NCBI RefSeq assembly: GCF_014196225.1
Contig: NZ_JACIDI010000001.1
Span: 124,001-188,000, forward strand
DNA: 64,000 nt
Direction of reading: 5' to 3'
DNA from: Bacteroides pyogenes
GTDB taxonomy: Bacteria > Bacteroidota > Bacteroidia > Bacteroidales > Bacteroidaceae
The notes under the pieces were generated by a model that was not told the origin of the DNA, did not search any database, and saw nothing but the letters and a program-made list of their open reading frames with translations. Position numbers and translations under genes: made by a program. Below, in pieces: positions 36,415 to 44,665 of this stretch. The stretch's first letter is position 1; the number at the start of each line of letters is the position of its first letter.

Positions 36415-36916
36415 GTAAACACAGCCTCTGCCTGCTGTAAACAGAGCTTCTATTGCATGCAAACGCAGCTAAAAAGAAAGAAGGCGGAGGAGTTTATCGC
36501 TGTAAACAGAGCTTCTATTGCACGCAAACGCAGCCTCTTCCTGCTGCAAACAGAGCCTCTGTTGCATGAAAGCTAACTTGATGAAAATGGGAATGGACTG
36601 CCGGATAGCTGTGGACAAGGCTTTTGTTGCATGCAAACACAGCCTCTGCCTGCGGCAAACAGAGCTTCTATTGCACGCAAACGCAGCACGGCATGGAGGG
36701 AGTCCTGCCAATTGATGCTGTAAACAGAGCTTCTGTTACATGCAAACGCAGCCTCTGCCTGCTGTAAACGCAGCCTCTTCTTGTTGCAAACAGAGCCTTT
36801 GTTGGATGAAAGCTAACTTGATGAAAATGGGAGTGGACTGCCGGATAGCTGTGGACAAGGCCTTTGCTACATGCCAACACAGCCTCTGCCTGCGGCAAAC
36901 AGAGCCTATGTGATGA
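36415..36916 (+). repeat. 22/43/65-bp quantised array G2 (17 units)
   Basis: Units starting GYAAAC (or GAAAGC, GCCAAC) begin at 36415, 36437, 36459, 36502, 36524, 36546, 36568, 36633, 36655, 36677, 36720, 36742, 36764, 36786, 36808, 36873 and 36895. Steps are 22 bp except two of 43 and two of 65. Two unit types alternate in part, one with CGCAGCCTCTGCC and one with CAGAGCTTCTATTG; the latter includes near-palindromic AACAGAGCCTCTGTT. The two 65-bp units (36568 and 36808) are nearly identical and give a 240-bp higher-order period. Confidence 0.97.
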
Positions 36917-37018
36917 GGAAATGAACCCTTTGTCATGTGACAAGTTCCATTCTCGTTGTGCACGGATGAGGCGTTCGTTCCGCCACCGGACACATACGTC
37001 TTGTTCCGCTCTCCGGCT

Positions 37019-38365
37019 TTATTTTTCTTCCTTGGGGGGCGGATAGTTGCCCGCCAGCGTTTCGAGGGCTATGTTCAACAACCGCTCTTCGGGATTGCCG
37101 AAAGGCAGATAGCGGCTGTAGTCCGTCTTTCCGTCTATCGAGGTTTCGCTTATGACGAAGTCGCTTGCGGGAGAGATGGGACCGTATGTCGTCTTTTTAT
37201 CGGGACGGTATATGGCACACACCACCGGGTTGACAGCCCACCTGAGCTCTTCGTTGGCGAATGATTCGGTAGCCATGTTTTGCCCTTTCGTCGCGCTCCC
37301 TATGGTGATGATGGCAGGGACTTCGTTTTCCCGGTAAAGACCGCTGATCAACATTTCCGCCATTCCGGCCGTCTCTCCGCTTGTAATGACGAACAACAAC
37401 TGTTGGTTGAGGTTGACGCCGCCCTTCAGCACTTCACGGTCGAGGGTGATTTCGCGGTTCTTCTCCGACTGCTTGTCGTTGTATTCCAGATAAGCCATCG
37501 ACGTTCCCAAGCGTGATTCGGGAGCCAGAATCGTTCCCAGCAACTGTACGCAATCTGGGGTTCCACCCGTGTTGTGGCGGAGGTCGAGGATGGTTGCCTT
37601 TACTTCCGCTTCCCGGAATTCGCGCGAGATCTTCCGCAACAGATCGTTATACTTTTGCGGTTCGGCTTTTGTTCCGGCGGTAAAACTGTTGTACATCAGG
37701 TAGCCTATCTTGCCTACCGACGCCACCGTGAGTATTTTGTACGTATGCACGGGGTTGTCTTCCGTCGTTTCGGCAGCCCCCAGCCTGACTGTTTTTCCGC
37801 TCGGCGCAACCTTCCATACCTTTACAGGCTCCGTTCCTTCTTCCGCTTCCGGCGTTACCTCTTGCCACGATCCCATCGTCAGGTCCATCGCACGGGTGCC
37901 CTGCAGCAACTCCTCTTCCTCTTTCTTGGTGATGTGCCGCCCGTCTGCCTGCATGATCCAGTTGCCTCGTTGCAGTCCGGCGCGTTCGGCGAGAGAGCCC
38001 GGAATCACGTAAGTCACCAATGCGTTGTAGTTCGTTTCCGAATCGGCGTCTTTTACGAGCGAATATTTGAACCCATAAGTGGGAGCCGGTGTATCCCGTA
38101 GCTCATTCACGAATGAATACTTATCTTTCTTCGATTTGATTTTGGTCAGAAATGTAGCCGGGTCGAGAAACGGGTTTACCTCCTTGTAAGAAGGCAGCTC
38201 TTGATACCACAAATAGTGCTCTTGCATGATGCGGTGCATCCATGTGTCTACCGCAGTTTCCTCCTCGTACTCCTTCCAACGGTCTTCTCCGCAGGAAGAG
38301 AAAATGCCGGCGCACACCGCCGCCAGAGCGGGTAAAAGAAATATCTTTCTAATAATTGTCGTCAT
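37019..38365 (-). CDS. S41 (C-terminal processing) peptidase homologue lacking the catalytic Ser
   Basis: 448 residues. Lipoprotein signal with Cys in FSSCGED (about 26). An N-terminal helical part (45-100), a PDZ domain (about 105-165, with VIPGSLAERAGLQRGNWIM) and the S41 protease core (about 225-445) follow. Where active Bacteroides relatives read TASASE, this protein reads TAGMAE: Gly334 replaces the nucleophile Ser, encoded GGA at 37364-37366 (reverse strand). The Lys partner appears kept in SATKGQN. It may therefore bind peptides without cutting. It lies opposite the repeat-rich spacer and is divergent from mnmA. Surface or periplasmic location is inferred. Confidence 0.82.
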   Translation of the reverse strand: MTTIIRKIFLLPALAAVCAGIFSSCGEDRWKEYEEETAVDTWMHRIMQEHYLWYQELPSYKEVNPFLDPATFLTKIKSKKDKYSFVNELRDTPAPTYGFKYSLVKDADSETNYNALVTYVIPGSLAERAGLQRGNWIMQADGRHITKKEEEELLQGTRAMDLTMGSWQEVTPEAEEGTEPVKVWKVAPSGKTVRLGAAETTEDNPVHTYKILTVASVGKIGYLMYNSFTAGTKAEPQKYNDLLRKISREFREAEVKATILDLRHNTGGTPDCVQLLGTILAPESRLGTSMAYLEYNDKQSEKNREITLDREVLKGGVNLNQQLLFVITSGETAGMAEMLISGLYRENEVPAIITIGSATKGQNMATESFANEELRWAVNPVVCAIYRPDKKTTYGPISPASDFVISETSIDGKTDYSRYLPFGNPEERLLNIALETLAGNYPPPKEEK

Positions 38366-38385
38366 AAAAACAGCTTTTTACTTCG

Positions 38386-38393
38386 CAAATGTA
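38386..38393 (-). promoter_or_regulatory. -7 element of the S41 homologue
   Basis: Reverse strand TACATTTG at 38393-38386, 20 bp before the ATG; no good -33 box. Confidence 0.35.
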
Positions 38394-38448
38394 GGAAATA
38401 CTTTCCTCATCTACCATATTTATGGTATAAAATTGGCCCGATTGTGCC

Positions 38449-38480
38449 ATTGCGTGCACGAAGCTTTTGCTCTATCTTTG
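38449..38480 (+). promoter_or_regulatory. Promoter of mnmA
   Basis: ATTG (38449-38452), 20 bp, TATCTTTG (38473-38480). A second TAGTTTTG at 38541-38548 overlaps the GTG start and is unlikely to be used. Between them GCATCCGC (38480-38487) can pair with GCGGATGC (38498-38505). Confidence 0.5.
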
Positions 38481-38547
38481 CATCCGCTTATAAGGTCGCG
38501 GATGCGAACCGGATGCTTATTGAGCGGATAATATAATAATTAGTTTT

Positions 38548-39621
38548 GTGAATATTGCAGCATTATTGTCCGGAGGTGTCGACAGTTCGGTTGTCGTACA
38601 CCTCCTTTGCGAGCACGGGTATAAGCCGGCTCTTTTCTATATAAAAATCGGGATGGACGGCGCGGCGCATATGGACTGCCCCGCCGAAGAAGACATCGAG
38701 CTTGCCACAGCCACCGCCCGCAAGTACGGGCTGCCGCTCGAAATCGTGGATCTGCACCGCGAGTATTGGGACAATGTGGCGGCTTATGCCATCGACAAGA
38801 TACGCAAGGGGCTGACACCCAACCCCGATGTGATGTGCAACAAGCTCATCAAGTTCGGGTGTTTCGAGCAGCGCGTGGGCAGGCATTTCGATTTCACCGC
38901 CACGGGACATTACGCTTCCACCGTCGAACTGGAGGGGAAAACTTGGCTGGCTACCGCCAAAGATGCGTTGAAAGACCAGACCGACTTCCTGACGCAGATC
39001 GATTATCTGCAAGTCTCCAAGCTGATGTTTCCCCTCGGCGGACTGATGAAGCGGGAGGTGAGGGAGATTGCGTCGAAAGCCGGACTGCCCGCCGCCAAAA
39101 GGAAAGACAGTCAGGGGATTTGCTTCTTGGGAAAGGTGAATTACAATGATTTCGTCCGCCGTTTCCTTGGCGAAAAGCAGGGAGCGATCGTGGAATATGA
39201 GTCGGGTAAGCGGATCGGAACCCATCTGGGCTACTGGTTTCACACCATCGGACAGCGGAAAGGGCTCGGATTGAGCGGCGGCCCGTGGTTTGTGGTGAAG
39301 AAAGATATCGAAGAAAACGTGGTGTACGTATCGCGAGGCTATGGAGTGGAGACGCAATACGGCAATGAATTCGTCATGAACGGCTTCCATTTCATTACGG
39401 ACAATCCTTGGGGCGCGGCGGAGAATGGGGCGGAAGTCACCTTTAAGATACGCCATACACCTGAGTTTACGTGTGGAAAGCTTTTTCGCGAAGGCGAAAA
39501 CCGCTTCCGCATCCTGTCGTCCGAAAAGTTGCAAGGTATCGCTCCGGGGCAGTTCGGGGTGGTTTACGACCGTGAATCGAAGATTTGTATAGGAAGCGGA
39601 GAGATCTGCCGCAATGCCTGA
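38548..39621 (+). CDS. mnmA: tRNA-specific 2-thiouridylase MnmA
   Basis: 357 residues starting with GTG at 38548, because the conserved N-terminus [14 protein letters not shown] begins there. The PP-loop SGGVDSS is at 8-14. Catalytic cysteines fit [13 protein letters not shown] (about 92-104) and GICFLGK (about 190). MnmA thiolates U34 of Lys, Glu and Gln tRNAs with sulfur relayed from IscS-type donors. Length is typical and both cysteines are present. Its 3' end is convergent with the SGNH hydrolase gene, 25 bp away. Confidence 0.94.
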   Translation: MNIAALLSGGVDSSVVVHLLCEHGYKPALFYIKIGMDGAAHMDCPAEEDIELATATARKYGLPLEIVDLHREYWDNVAAYAIDKIRKGLTPNPDVMCNKLIKFGCFEQRVGRHFDFTATGHYASTVELEGKTWLATAKDALKDQTDFLTQIDYLQVSKLMFPLGGLMKREVREIASKAGLPAAKRKDSQGICFLGKVNYNDFVRRFLGEKQGAIVEYESGKRIGTHLGYWFHTIGQRKGLGLSGGPWFVVKKDIEENVVYVSRGYGVETQYGNEFVMNGFHFITDNPWGAAENGAEVTFKIRHTPEFTCGKLFREGENRFRILSSEKLQGIAPGQFGVVYDRESKICIGSGEICRNA

Positions 39622-39646
39622 TGTTGCGGCAGACCGCCTCCGTCCG

Positions 39647-40366
39647 TCACCATACCCTTTTTAGTCTTTTTACCCAGATGGCGTATCCTTCCTCGTTCAG
39701 ATGCAGGCCGTCGTTGGTCAGCTCCTTCCGCAGTATGTTCGTTCCCTTTTCGATGAAACGCGGGAAAAGGTCGACGTACGTAATCTTCTTTTCTTTTGCC
39801 AACGCACGCAGCTTGGCATTGATGGCGGGAATCGTGTCCGTCTTTCCCGTCATCCGTTTGTAGCGTCCGAAACTTTCGTTTATGGGCAGAAGGCTTTGCA
39901 GGTAGAGTTTTGTGCCGGGCGACTCCCTGCGGATGCGCTCTACCGTCATGCGAATCATGTCGGCAATGCTGTCGGCGGTCAGATCGTGCGATACATCGTT
40001 TACACCGATGAGCAGAAAAAGCCGGGCAGGCTCTCCGGGCAATATCTGATGCAGGCGGTCGTACACTCCCATCACCTCGTCTCCGATGATTCCGCGGTTT
40101 ATCACATGCTTTCTGCCGAGTCTCGCCGACCAGTCTCCGCCGTTTTCCGTCAGGCTGTTGCCCAGCATCACGATGTTTTTCGACGTTACGGGAGGCTCGT
40201 CCGCAAACTGGCGGTACCGCGCGTAATAGTGATCGGTGTACTTACCGGCAACTTGTCCGCTGTCGGCGCCGCATTTCGCTTGCTCGTGCGATGCTTTCCC
40301 CGAAGACTGCGCGACGGCTGTCTGTAAGCTTATCGAGAGCAGAAAAACAGATAGAATCGTTTTCAT
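39647..40366 (-). CDS. Secreted SGNH/GDSL hydrolase
   Basis: 239 residues from the ATG at 40366, which gives a proper signal peptide (about 20 residues ending AVAQ). SGNH blocks are visible: MLGNSLTE (block I, nucleophile Ser), GVNDVSHD (block III) and DGLHLNEEGY (block V, Asp and His). It is the last gene of the peptidoglycan-salvage run, 58 bp after murQ. A role in removing O-acetyl groups from MurNAc or amino sugars would fit the neighbours but is inference only; other SGNH proteins are lysophospholipases or sialic acid esterases. Confidence 0.85.
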   Translation of the reverse strand: MKTILSVFLLSISLQTAVAQSSGKASHEQAKCGADSGQVAGKYTDHYYARYRQFADEPPVTSKNIVMLGNSLTENGGDWSARLGRKHVINRGIIGDEVMGVYDRLHQILPGEPARLFLLIGVNDVSHDLTADSIADMIRMTVERIRRESPGTKLYLQSLLPINESFGRYKRMTGKTDTIPAINAKLRALAKEKKITYVDLFPRFIEKGTNILRKELTNDGLHLNEEGYAIWVKRLKRVW

Positions 40367-40424
40367 TTTCCGTGAGTTTATAGAGGTATTCCGGCTGATG
40401 AATGAGCGGAAAGCCGGATGCCTG

Positions 40425-41246
40425 TCATCGCCTTCCTTCGTTGTAAGCATCTGTCGCCTTTTTTACCGAACCGTGCATCAGCAGCAATGCTTTGGCTTTG
40501 CCGTAGTCCAGTCCGAGTTCTTCCACCAGCATGCGCGTGCCCCGGTCTACGAGTTTCTTATTGCTTAGTTGCATGTTCACCATCTTGTTGCCTTTCACAC
40601 GCCCCAACCGGATCATTACCGAAGTGGTGATCATGTTCAGAATCATCTTCTGTCCCGTGCCCGACTTCATGCGCGAACTCCCCGTCACATACTCCGGACC
40701 TACGATCATTTCAATCGGTATGTCCGCCTCGGCGGCCATCGGCGAATCGGGATTGCTGGTGATGCAGGCGGTCAGAATACCGTGTTCGCGGGCCTCGTGC
40801 AATGCGCCGATGACGTAGGGCGTTGTGCCCGAAGCGGCGATTCCGATGACCGTATCTTTGTCGGTGACATTGTTTTCGATCAGTTCCTCCCATCCGCGGT
40901 GAATATCATCTTCCGCGTTTTCCACCGGATTGCGGAGGGCCGTGTCTCCGCCCGCGATGAGTCCGATCACCAGCGTAGGAGGCATGCCGAAGGTAGGCGG
41001 AATCTCCGACGCGTCGAGCACGCCGAGCCTTCCGCTCGTTCCTGCGCCCATGTAAAAGATACGCCCGCCTTGTTTCATGCGCGGCACAATCCGGTTCACC
41101 AGTTTCTCTATTTGCGGAATCACCTTCTCAACAGCCAACGCCACCTTACGGTCTTCTGCGTTGATGTCTTCCAGTATCTCCCGGACAGACTTCTTGTCTA
41201 AGTCGTTGTAGAGCGAAGGTTGCTCTGAAATCTTTATAAAAGCCAT
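40425..41246 (-). CDS. murQ: N-acetylmuramic acid 6-phosphate etherase
   Basis: 273 residues. SIS fold with MGAGTSGRLGVLDASE (about 67-82), in the region of the active-site Glu, GIAASGTTPYVIGAL (about 138-152) and SSRMKSGTGQKM (about 198). MurQ splits the D-lactyl ether of MurNAc-6-phosphate to give GlcNAc-6-phosphate and D-lactate, feeding amino-sugar metabolism. Slightly shorter than the E. coli enzyme at the C-terminus. It follows the MurK-like kinase by 18 bp, so both are expected from one mRNA. This gene anchors the interpretation of the whole locus as MurNAc salvage. Confidence 0.95.
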   Translation of the reverse strand: MAFIKISEQPSLYNDLDKKSVREILEDINAEDRKVALAVEKVIPQIEKLVNRIVPRMKQGGRIFYMGAGTSGRLGVLDASEIPPTFGMPPTLVIGLIAGGDTALRNPVENAEDDIHRGWEELIENNVTDKDTVIGIAASGTTPYVIGALHEAREHGILTACITSNPDSPMAAEADIPIEMIVGPEYVTGSSRMKSGTGQKMILNMITTSVMIRLGRVKGNKMVNMQLSNKKLVDRGTRMLVEELGLDYGKAKALLLMHGSVKKATDAYNEGRR

Positions 41247-41264
41247 AATTCTTGTTGTTGCCAG

Positions 41265-42104
41265 TTATGATTTATGATACCGTATAAGTCCTTCCATAGG
41301 ACTTTGGATGATTGTTCCTATGCAGATTCCCTTCTCTTCGGCGGCCTTTTCCAGCACCTCTTTGTAGTGATAGGCTACCGACCCTACGAAATGTATCTTA
41401 TGCTTTTGATATTCGTATTGCATCACATTCCGCTCCAGAAAATCCTTGAAGCTCTCCAGCACAAGCCTGTGGATGGCCGGTTCCCGGATGTTTTGCGCCA
41501 GAAAGGGGGATAAGCTTGCCAGGAAACGGTTGGGAAAAGGCTTGCGGTATACATTGTCGATAATAGTCGCCGGGGTCAGGTCGAATTGTTTGAGGAATTT
41601 ATCTTTCAGTTCCCGGCTTATCTGATTCTTCAGGATATCGCCTACAAGCCGTTTTCCCAGATAAGCTCCGCTGCCCTCGTCGCCCAGTATGAATCCCAAA
41701 GGAGAAACGTTGTTCGCGATTTTCCTGCCGTCGTAGTAGCAGGAATTCGAACCGGTTCCCATGATACATGCGATTCCTGCTTCGTGTCCGCAAAGGGCGC
41801 GCGCGGCGGCGAGCATATCGGTGCATACTTCTATATCCCGCTTCACCCGAAGGTGGCGGCCGACGGCCCGGCGCACCATCTCGATTTTGTCGGGAAACGC
41901 ACAACCTGCGCCATAGAAATAAACGGCGTCCAATTCATTGGTTTGCAACTGAGGAAGAAGAGCGGTCGCAATTTCATCGCCGATTTCTTCTTCCGTCTGA
42001 AAGAACGGATTGGTGCCTTTCGTGCAAATCCGTTGCAGGGCTTTTCCATGCTCTGCGACGCACCAATCTGTTTTGGTAGATCCGCTGTCTGCTATTAATA
42101 TCAT
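41265..42104 (-). CDS. MurNAc/GlcNAc kinase, MurK-like (BadF/BadG ATPase family), paralogue 2
   Basis: 279 residues. DSGSTKTDW (6-14) binds ATP phosphate, GTGSNSCYYDG (about 126-136) and LGDEGSGAYLG follow. It sits between the NagX/MurT-like transporter (49 bp upstream) and murQ (18 bp downstream), the order known for murTKQ in Tannerella forsythia, where MurK phosphorylates MurNAc. This context makes MurNAc 6-kinase the best guess, although annotation by similarity usually says N-acetylglucosamine kinase. Two paralogues lie at 32588-33463 (close) and 60629-61477 (distant). Activity is inferred. Confidence 0.85.
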   Translation of the reverse strand: MILIADSGSTKTDWCVAEHGKALQRICTKGTNPFFQTEEEIGDEIATALLPQLQTNELDAVYFYGAGCAFPDKIEMVRRAVGRHLRVKRDIEVCTDMLAAARALCGHEAGIACIMGTGSNSCYYDGRKIANNVSPLGFILGDEGSGAYLGKRLVGDILKNQISRELKDKFLKQFDLTPATIIDNVYRKPFPNRFLASLSPFLAQNIREPAIHRLVLESFKDFLERNVMQYEYQKHKIHFVGSVAYHYKEVLEKAAEEKGICIGTIIQSPMEGLIRYHKS

Positions 42105-42153
42105 GTAATTGTTTTATATTAAAGTTCGGGCTTCTGTATGAAAGCCGTTTGGT

Positions 42154-43326
42154 TTATATTTTGATGTAAATTTTTCTTTTATAAAGTTGGTAGCCGATGC
42201 ACCAGTTGAAGACTATGAATATCACCGCAAAAGCGAATGATCCTCCGGTTTCTCCGAATACCGGCATGAGCATTTCCTGATACATAAACCGGCGTATACT
42301 CATCATTTCGCCCGCATACGGAATCCGGATGCTTCCGGTGAGGATGCTTAACACGCCGCCCAACACGTACATAAATAGCGGGTTGACGCCGAATGCTTCG
42401 AAAAAGAGGCTCCACTTCTTATGTCCTTTCACGTCGATGATCCAAGTGAGTAGCGCCAGCAGGCTGGAGGCGAGACCGCATGTGGTGAGGACGAATGTAG
42501 GCGACCATATCTTTTTGTTGACGGGGCAGCCATAGCTTAGCAAAAGCCCTGAGAAAGTAAGAATGGTACCTACAATGAACAGGGTATTGATTATATCTTT
42601 ATGCTCTTTGTGGGTCTCTTTGTTGAAAATGATACGTCCTACGCAAAATCCCAGCAGTACGTGCGCGATGGAGGGGATGGTGCTTAGAATGCCTTCAGGG
42701 TCTATCCCGTTGTCGTTGTACATGTGCGCCGGCGTAAGAACGGAACGGTCGACGACAGAAAGTATGTTCGTCTCATCATACGCGAACCCGTTTCCCGCCA
42801 TCAGCAACAGGAAATATCCGGTTAGTAAAGCGGCAATCAAATACGGTATATAACGGTGCTTCACGGTTAGCGCGACGATTGAAGCGGCTCCGTAGCAAAC
42901 CGCCAGACGTTGCATGACACCGGATATGCGTATGCGGTCGAAAGTCCATACCGCGTTCCAAAGCTTTTCGCCGAAGCTGAGCCCGTCCGGCGCCGACGGC
43001 CAATAGTAGCAGAATTTAGAGAACCATCCGATGGCGATGCCTATTAAAAAGATTACCAAAGTTCGCCTGAGTATTTTCATTCCGGCAGCGCGGCTGAATT
43101 GAAAATCGTACTTCTTCAGTGAGATATAGGTCGATATCCCCATGATGAACATGAAGAACGGAAAGACCAGATCGGTGGGAGTGAGCCCGTTCCATTCGGC
43201 ATGCCGCAAAGGAGCATAGATGTGAGACCATGTTCCGGGATTGTTTACCATGATCATTCCTGCGATTGTAATGCCTCGCAGGATGTCGAGCGAAAGAATC
43301 CGTTGGCTTGTATGGGAAGTTTTCAT
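42154..43326 (-). CDS. NagX/MurT-like integral membrane protein (DUF5009/HGSNAT-related)
   Basis: 390 residues, about ten hydrophobic segments. The N-terminus has SLDILRGITIAGMIMVNNPG and the loop WNGLTPTDLVFPFFMF, hallmarks of the NagX/heparan-alpha-glucosaminide acetyltransferase-related family (COG4299, DUF5009). Members are annotated as acyltransferases, but the Tannerella MurT protein, which I recall as a member of this family, imports MurNAc. Position directly before the MurK-like kinase and MurQ supports transport of MurNAc across the inner membrane. Whether this homologue transports, acetylates or both is unknown. Confidence 0.82.
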   Translation of the reverse strand: MKTSHTSQRILSLDILRGITIAGMIMVNNPGTWSHIYAPLRHAEWNGLTPTDLVFPFFMFIMGISTYISLKKYDFQFSRAAGMKILRRTLVIFLIGIAIGWFSKFCYYWPSAPDGLSFGEKLWNAVWTFDRIRISGVMQRLAVCYGAASIVALTVKHRYIPYLIAALLTGYFLLLMAGNGFAYDETNILSVVDRSVLTPAHMYNDNGIDPEGILSTIPSIAHVLLGFCVGRIIFNKETHKEHKDIINTLFIVGTILTFSGLLLSYGCPVNKKIWSPTFVLTTCGLASSLLALLTWIIDVKGHKKWSLFFEAFGVNPLFMYVLGGVLSILTGSIRIPYAGEMMSIRRFMYQEMLMPVFGETGGSFAFAVIFIVFNWCIGYQLYKRKIYIKI

Positions 43327-43374
43327 GAGTCTTGTTTCATTTTACGCATCCGGAATCATCCGGTCGCTTACGGT

Positions 43375-44616
43375 TTATTTATACAAATAATACTTCTTGG
43401 ATAATTTGCGGAAATCCTCCACATCCTTGTACCAGTAATCGCGGATATCTTCCCAACGGTTGCGCTTCGAGAAGCGTTCGCGTATCTGTTTCGACCCGCT
43501 GACAAGGTCGAACATGCGGAACCGCCCTTTATCGGCATGGTCGAATATGGCACGGTCGGGGTAAAGAGCCGCCGCTTCCTGCATGACGAGGAACTGTATC
43601 TCGCTTAGCGGAGCTTTTTTGAAGTCCGTGATATGCACTTGTACACCTTGTAAATGTTCACCCTTGCCTATGGAATAGAACGGTTTGATGTGTATGGGGC
43701 GGAACACAACGCCGGGAACGTTGAGGCCGTTCAGCCTCTTTGCCAGTTTCTCCGCCTCTATCCATGCAGCCGCGAACATCTGGAAAGGAATGGTATAGCC
43801 TACGCCGATCGACATGTATTGCAGTTCTCCCAGAATGCCGCTCACGGGATAGAAGAATGCGGAGTGAGGGTGGGGGATATGCGGTGAAGAAGGTACCCAT
43901 TGCAATCCCGTCTGCCTGTAATCCATTTTGCGTTTCCACCCTTTCATCTTAACCACATGCAGTTTACATTGCTTCTTGTCTTTCAGCATCCGTTCGCCGT
44001 TCAGCATCAGAGCCAGCTCGCCGGCTGTCAGACCGTAGAGATAAGGTATCTTGAACTGGCTGACAAAGGAGACGCAGTCGTCTTCCGTGAGGTTGCCTTC
44101 TATTTTTATTCCGCCCAACGGATTGGGGCGGTCCAGTACCACAAATTCTTTTCCGTTTTCCGCAGCGGCTTCCATAGCCAGTCCCATCGTACTGATATAA
44201 GTAAAGGAGCGGCAGCCTATATCCTGAATGTCATATACCAGCACATCGATGTCTTTCAGCATCTCGGGAGCGGGCTTGCGGGTTTTTCCATAGAGAGAAT
44301 ACACCGGAAGCCCTGTGGCGGCGTCCTTCATATCCTCTACTTTATCTCCGGCATGCACGTCTCCCCGCACACCGTGTTCGGGCCCGTACAAGGCGACGAG
44401 GTCAACATTGGGAGCTTGATGAAGAATGTCGATGGTCGATTTCATCCGGTTGTCGACTCCTGTAGGATTGGTGATCAATCCTACCCGTTTGCCTTCCAAA
44501 CATTTGAACTGTTCTCTCTTCAAGACCTCTATTCCGGTTTTTACCGTTATTTTCTGTGCCTGAATATTGCCGTATAAGGTAAGCGACAAACAGATAAGAA
44601 GTACTTTTTTCATCAT
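43375..44616 (-). CDS. Exo-beta-N-acetylmuramidase NamZ (DUF1343, GH171)
   Basis: 413 residues from the ATG at 44616 (the next codon is also ATG); the upstream in-frame extension overlaps the AmpG gene and lacks a signal peptide. The signal peptide ends near IQAQ. DUF1343 motifs include GLITNPTGVD (about 46), LYGPEHGVRG (about 75, with the Glu/His implicated in catalysis), PVYSLYGKTRKP and VYDIQDIGCRSFTY. NamZ releases MurNAc from the non-reducing end of MurNAc-GlcNAc chains, so it would supply the substrate for the neighbouring MurT/MurK/MurQ set. Periplasmic. Confidence 0.9.
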   Translation of the reverse strand: MMKKVLLICLSLTLYGNIQAQKITVKTGIEVLKREQFKCLEGKRVGLITNPTGVDNRMKSTIDILHQAPNVDLVALYGPEHGVRGDVHAGDKVEDMKDAATGLPVYSLYGKTRKPAPEMLKDIDVLVYDIQDIGCRSFTYISTMGLAMEAAAENGKEFVVLDRPNPLGGIKIEGNLTEDDCVSFVSQFKIPYLYGLTAGELALMLNGERMLKDKKQCKLHVVKMKGWKRKMDYRQTGLQWVPSSPHIPHPHSAFFYPVSGILGELQYMSIGVGYTIPFQMFAAAWIEAEKLAKRLNGLNVPGVVFRPIHIKPFYSIGKGEHLQGVQVHITDFKKAPLSEIQFLVMQEAAALYPDRAIFDHADKGRFRMFDLVSGSKQIRERFSKRNRWEDIRDYWYKDVEDFRKLSKKYYLYK

Positions 44617-44665
44617 GACTTTATTCTTTATAATTGGTTGTAAACACACAGAAACACATGTTCTT

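Larger units (their letters stand above)
35944..37018. other. 1,075-bp repeat-rich spacer between convergent genes
   Basis: Located between the stops of the esterase and the S41 peptidase genes. It contains array G1 (36121-36229) and the large array G2 (36415-36916). No gene was recognised; open frames on both strands are short and translate repeats. Confidence 0.75.

Noticed and set aside
36415..36916. CRISPR array
   Set aside because: Units follow each other directly at 22 bp without unique spacers of constant length, longer steps repeat the same insert, and no cas gene is in the window.
38480..38505. Riboswitch or attenuator in the mnmA leader
   Set aside because: Only one short hairpin (8 bp) is seen, it partly precedes the likely transcription start, and no T-run follows.
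38541..38548. TAGTTTTG as the mnmA promoter
   Set aside because: It overlaps the GTG start codon, so transcripts from it would lack the first codons; the TATCTTTG at 38473-38480 is better placed.
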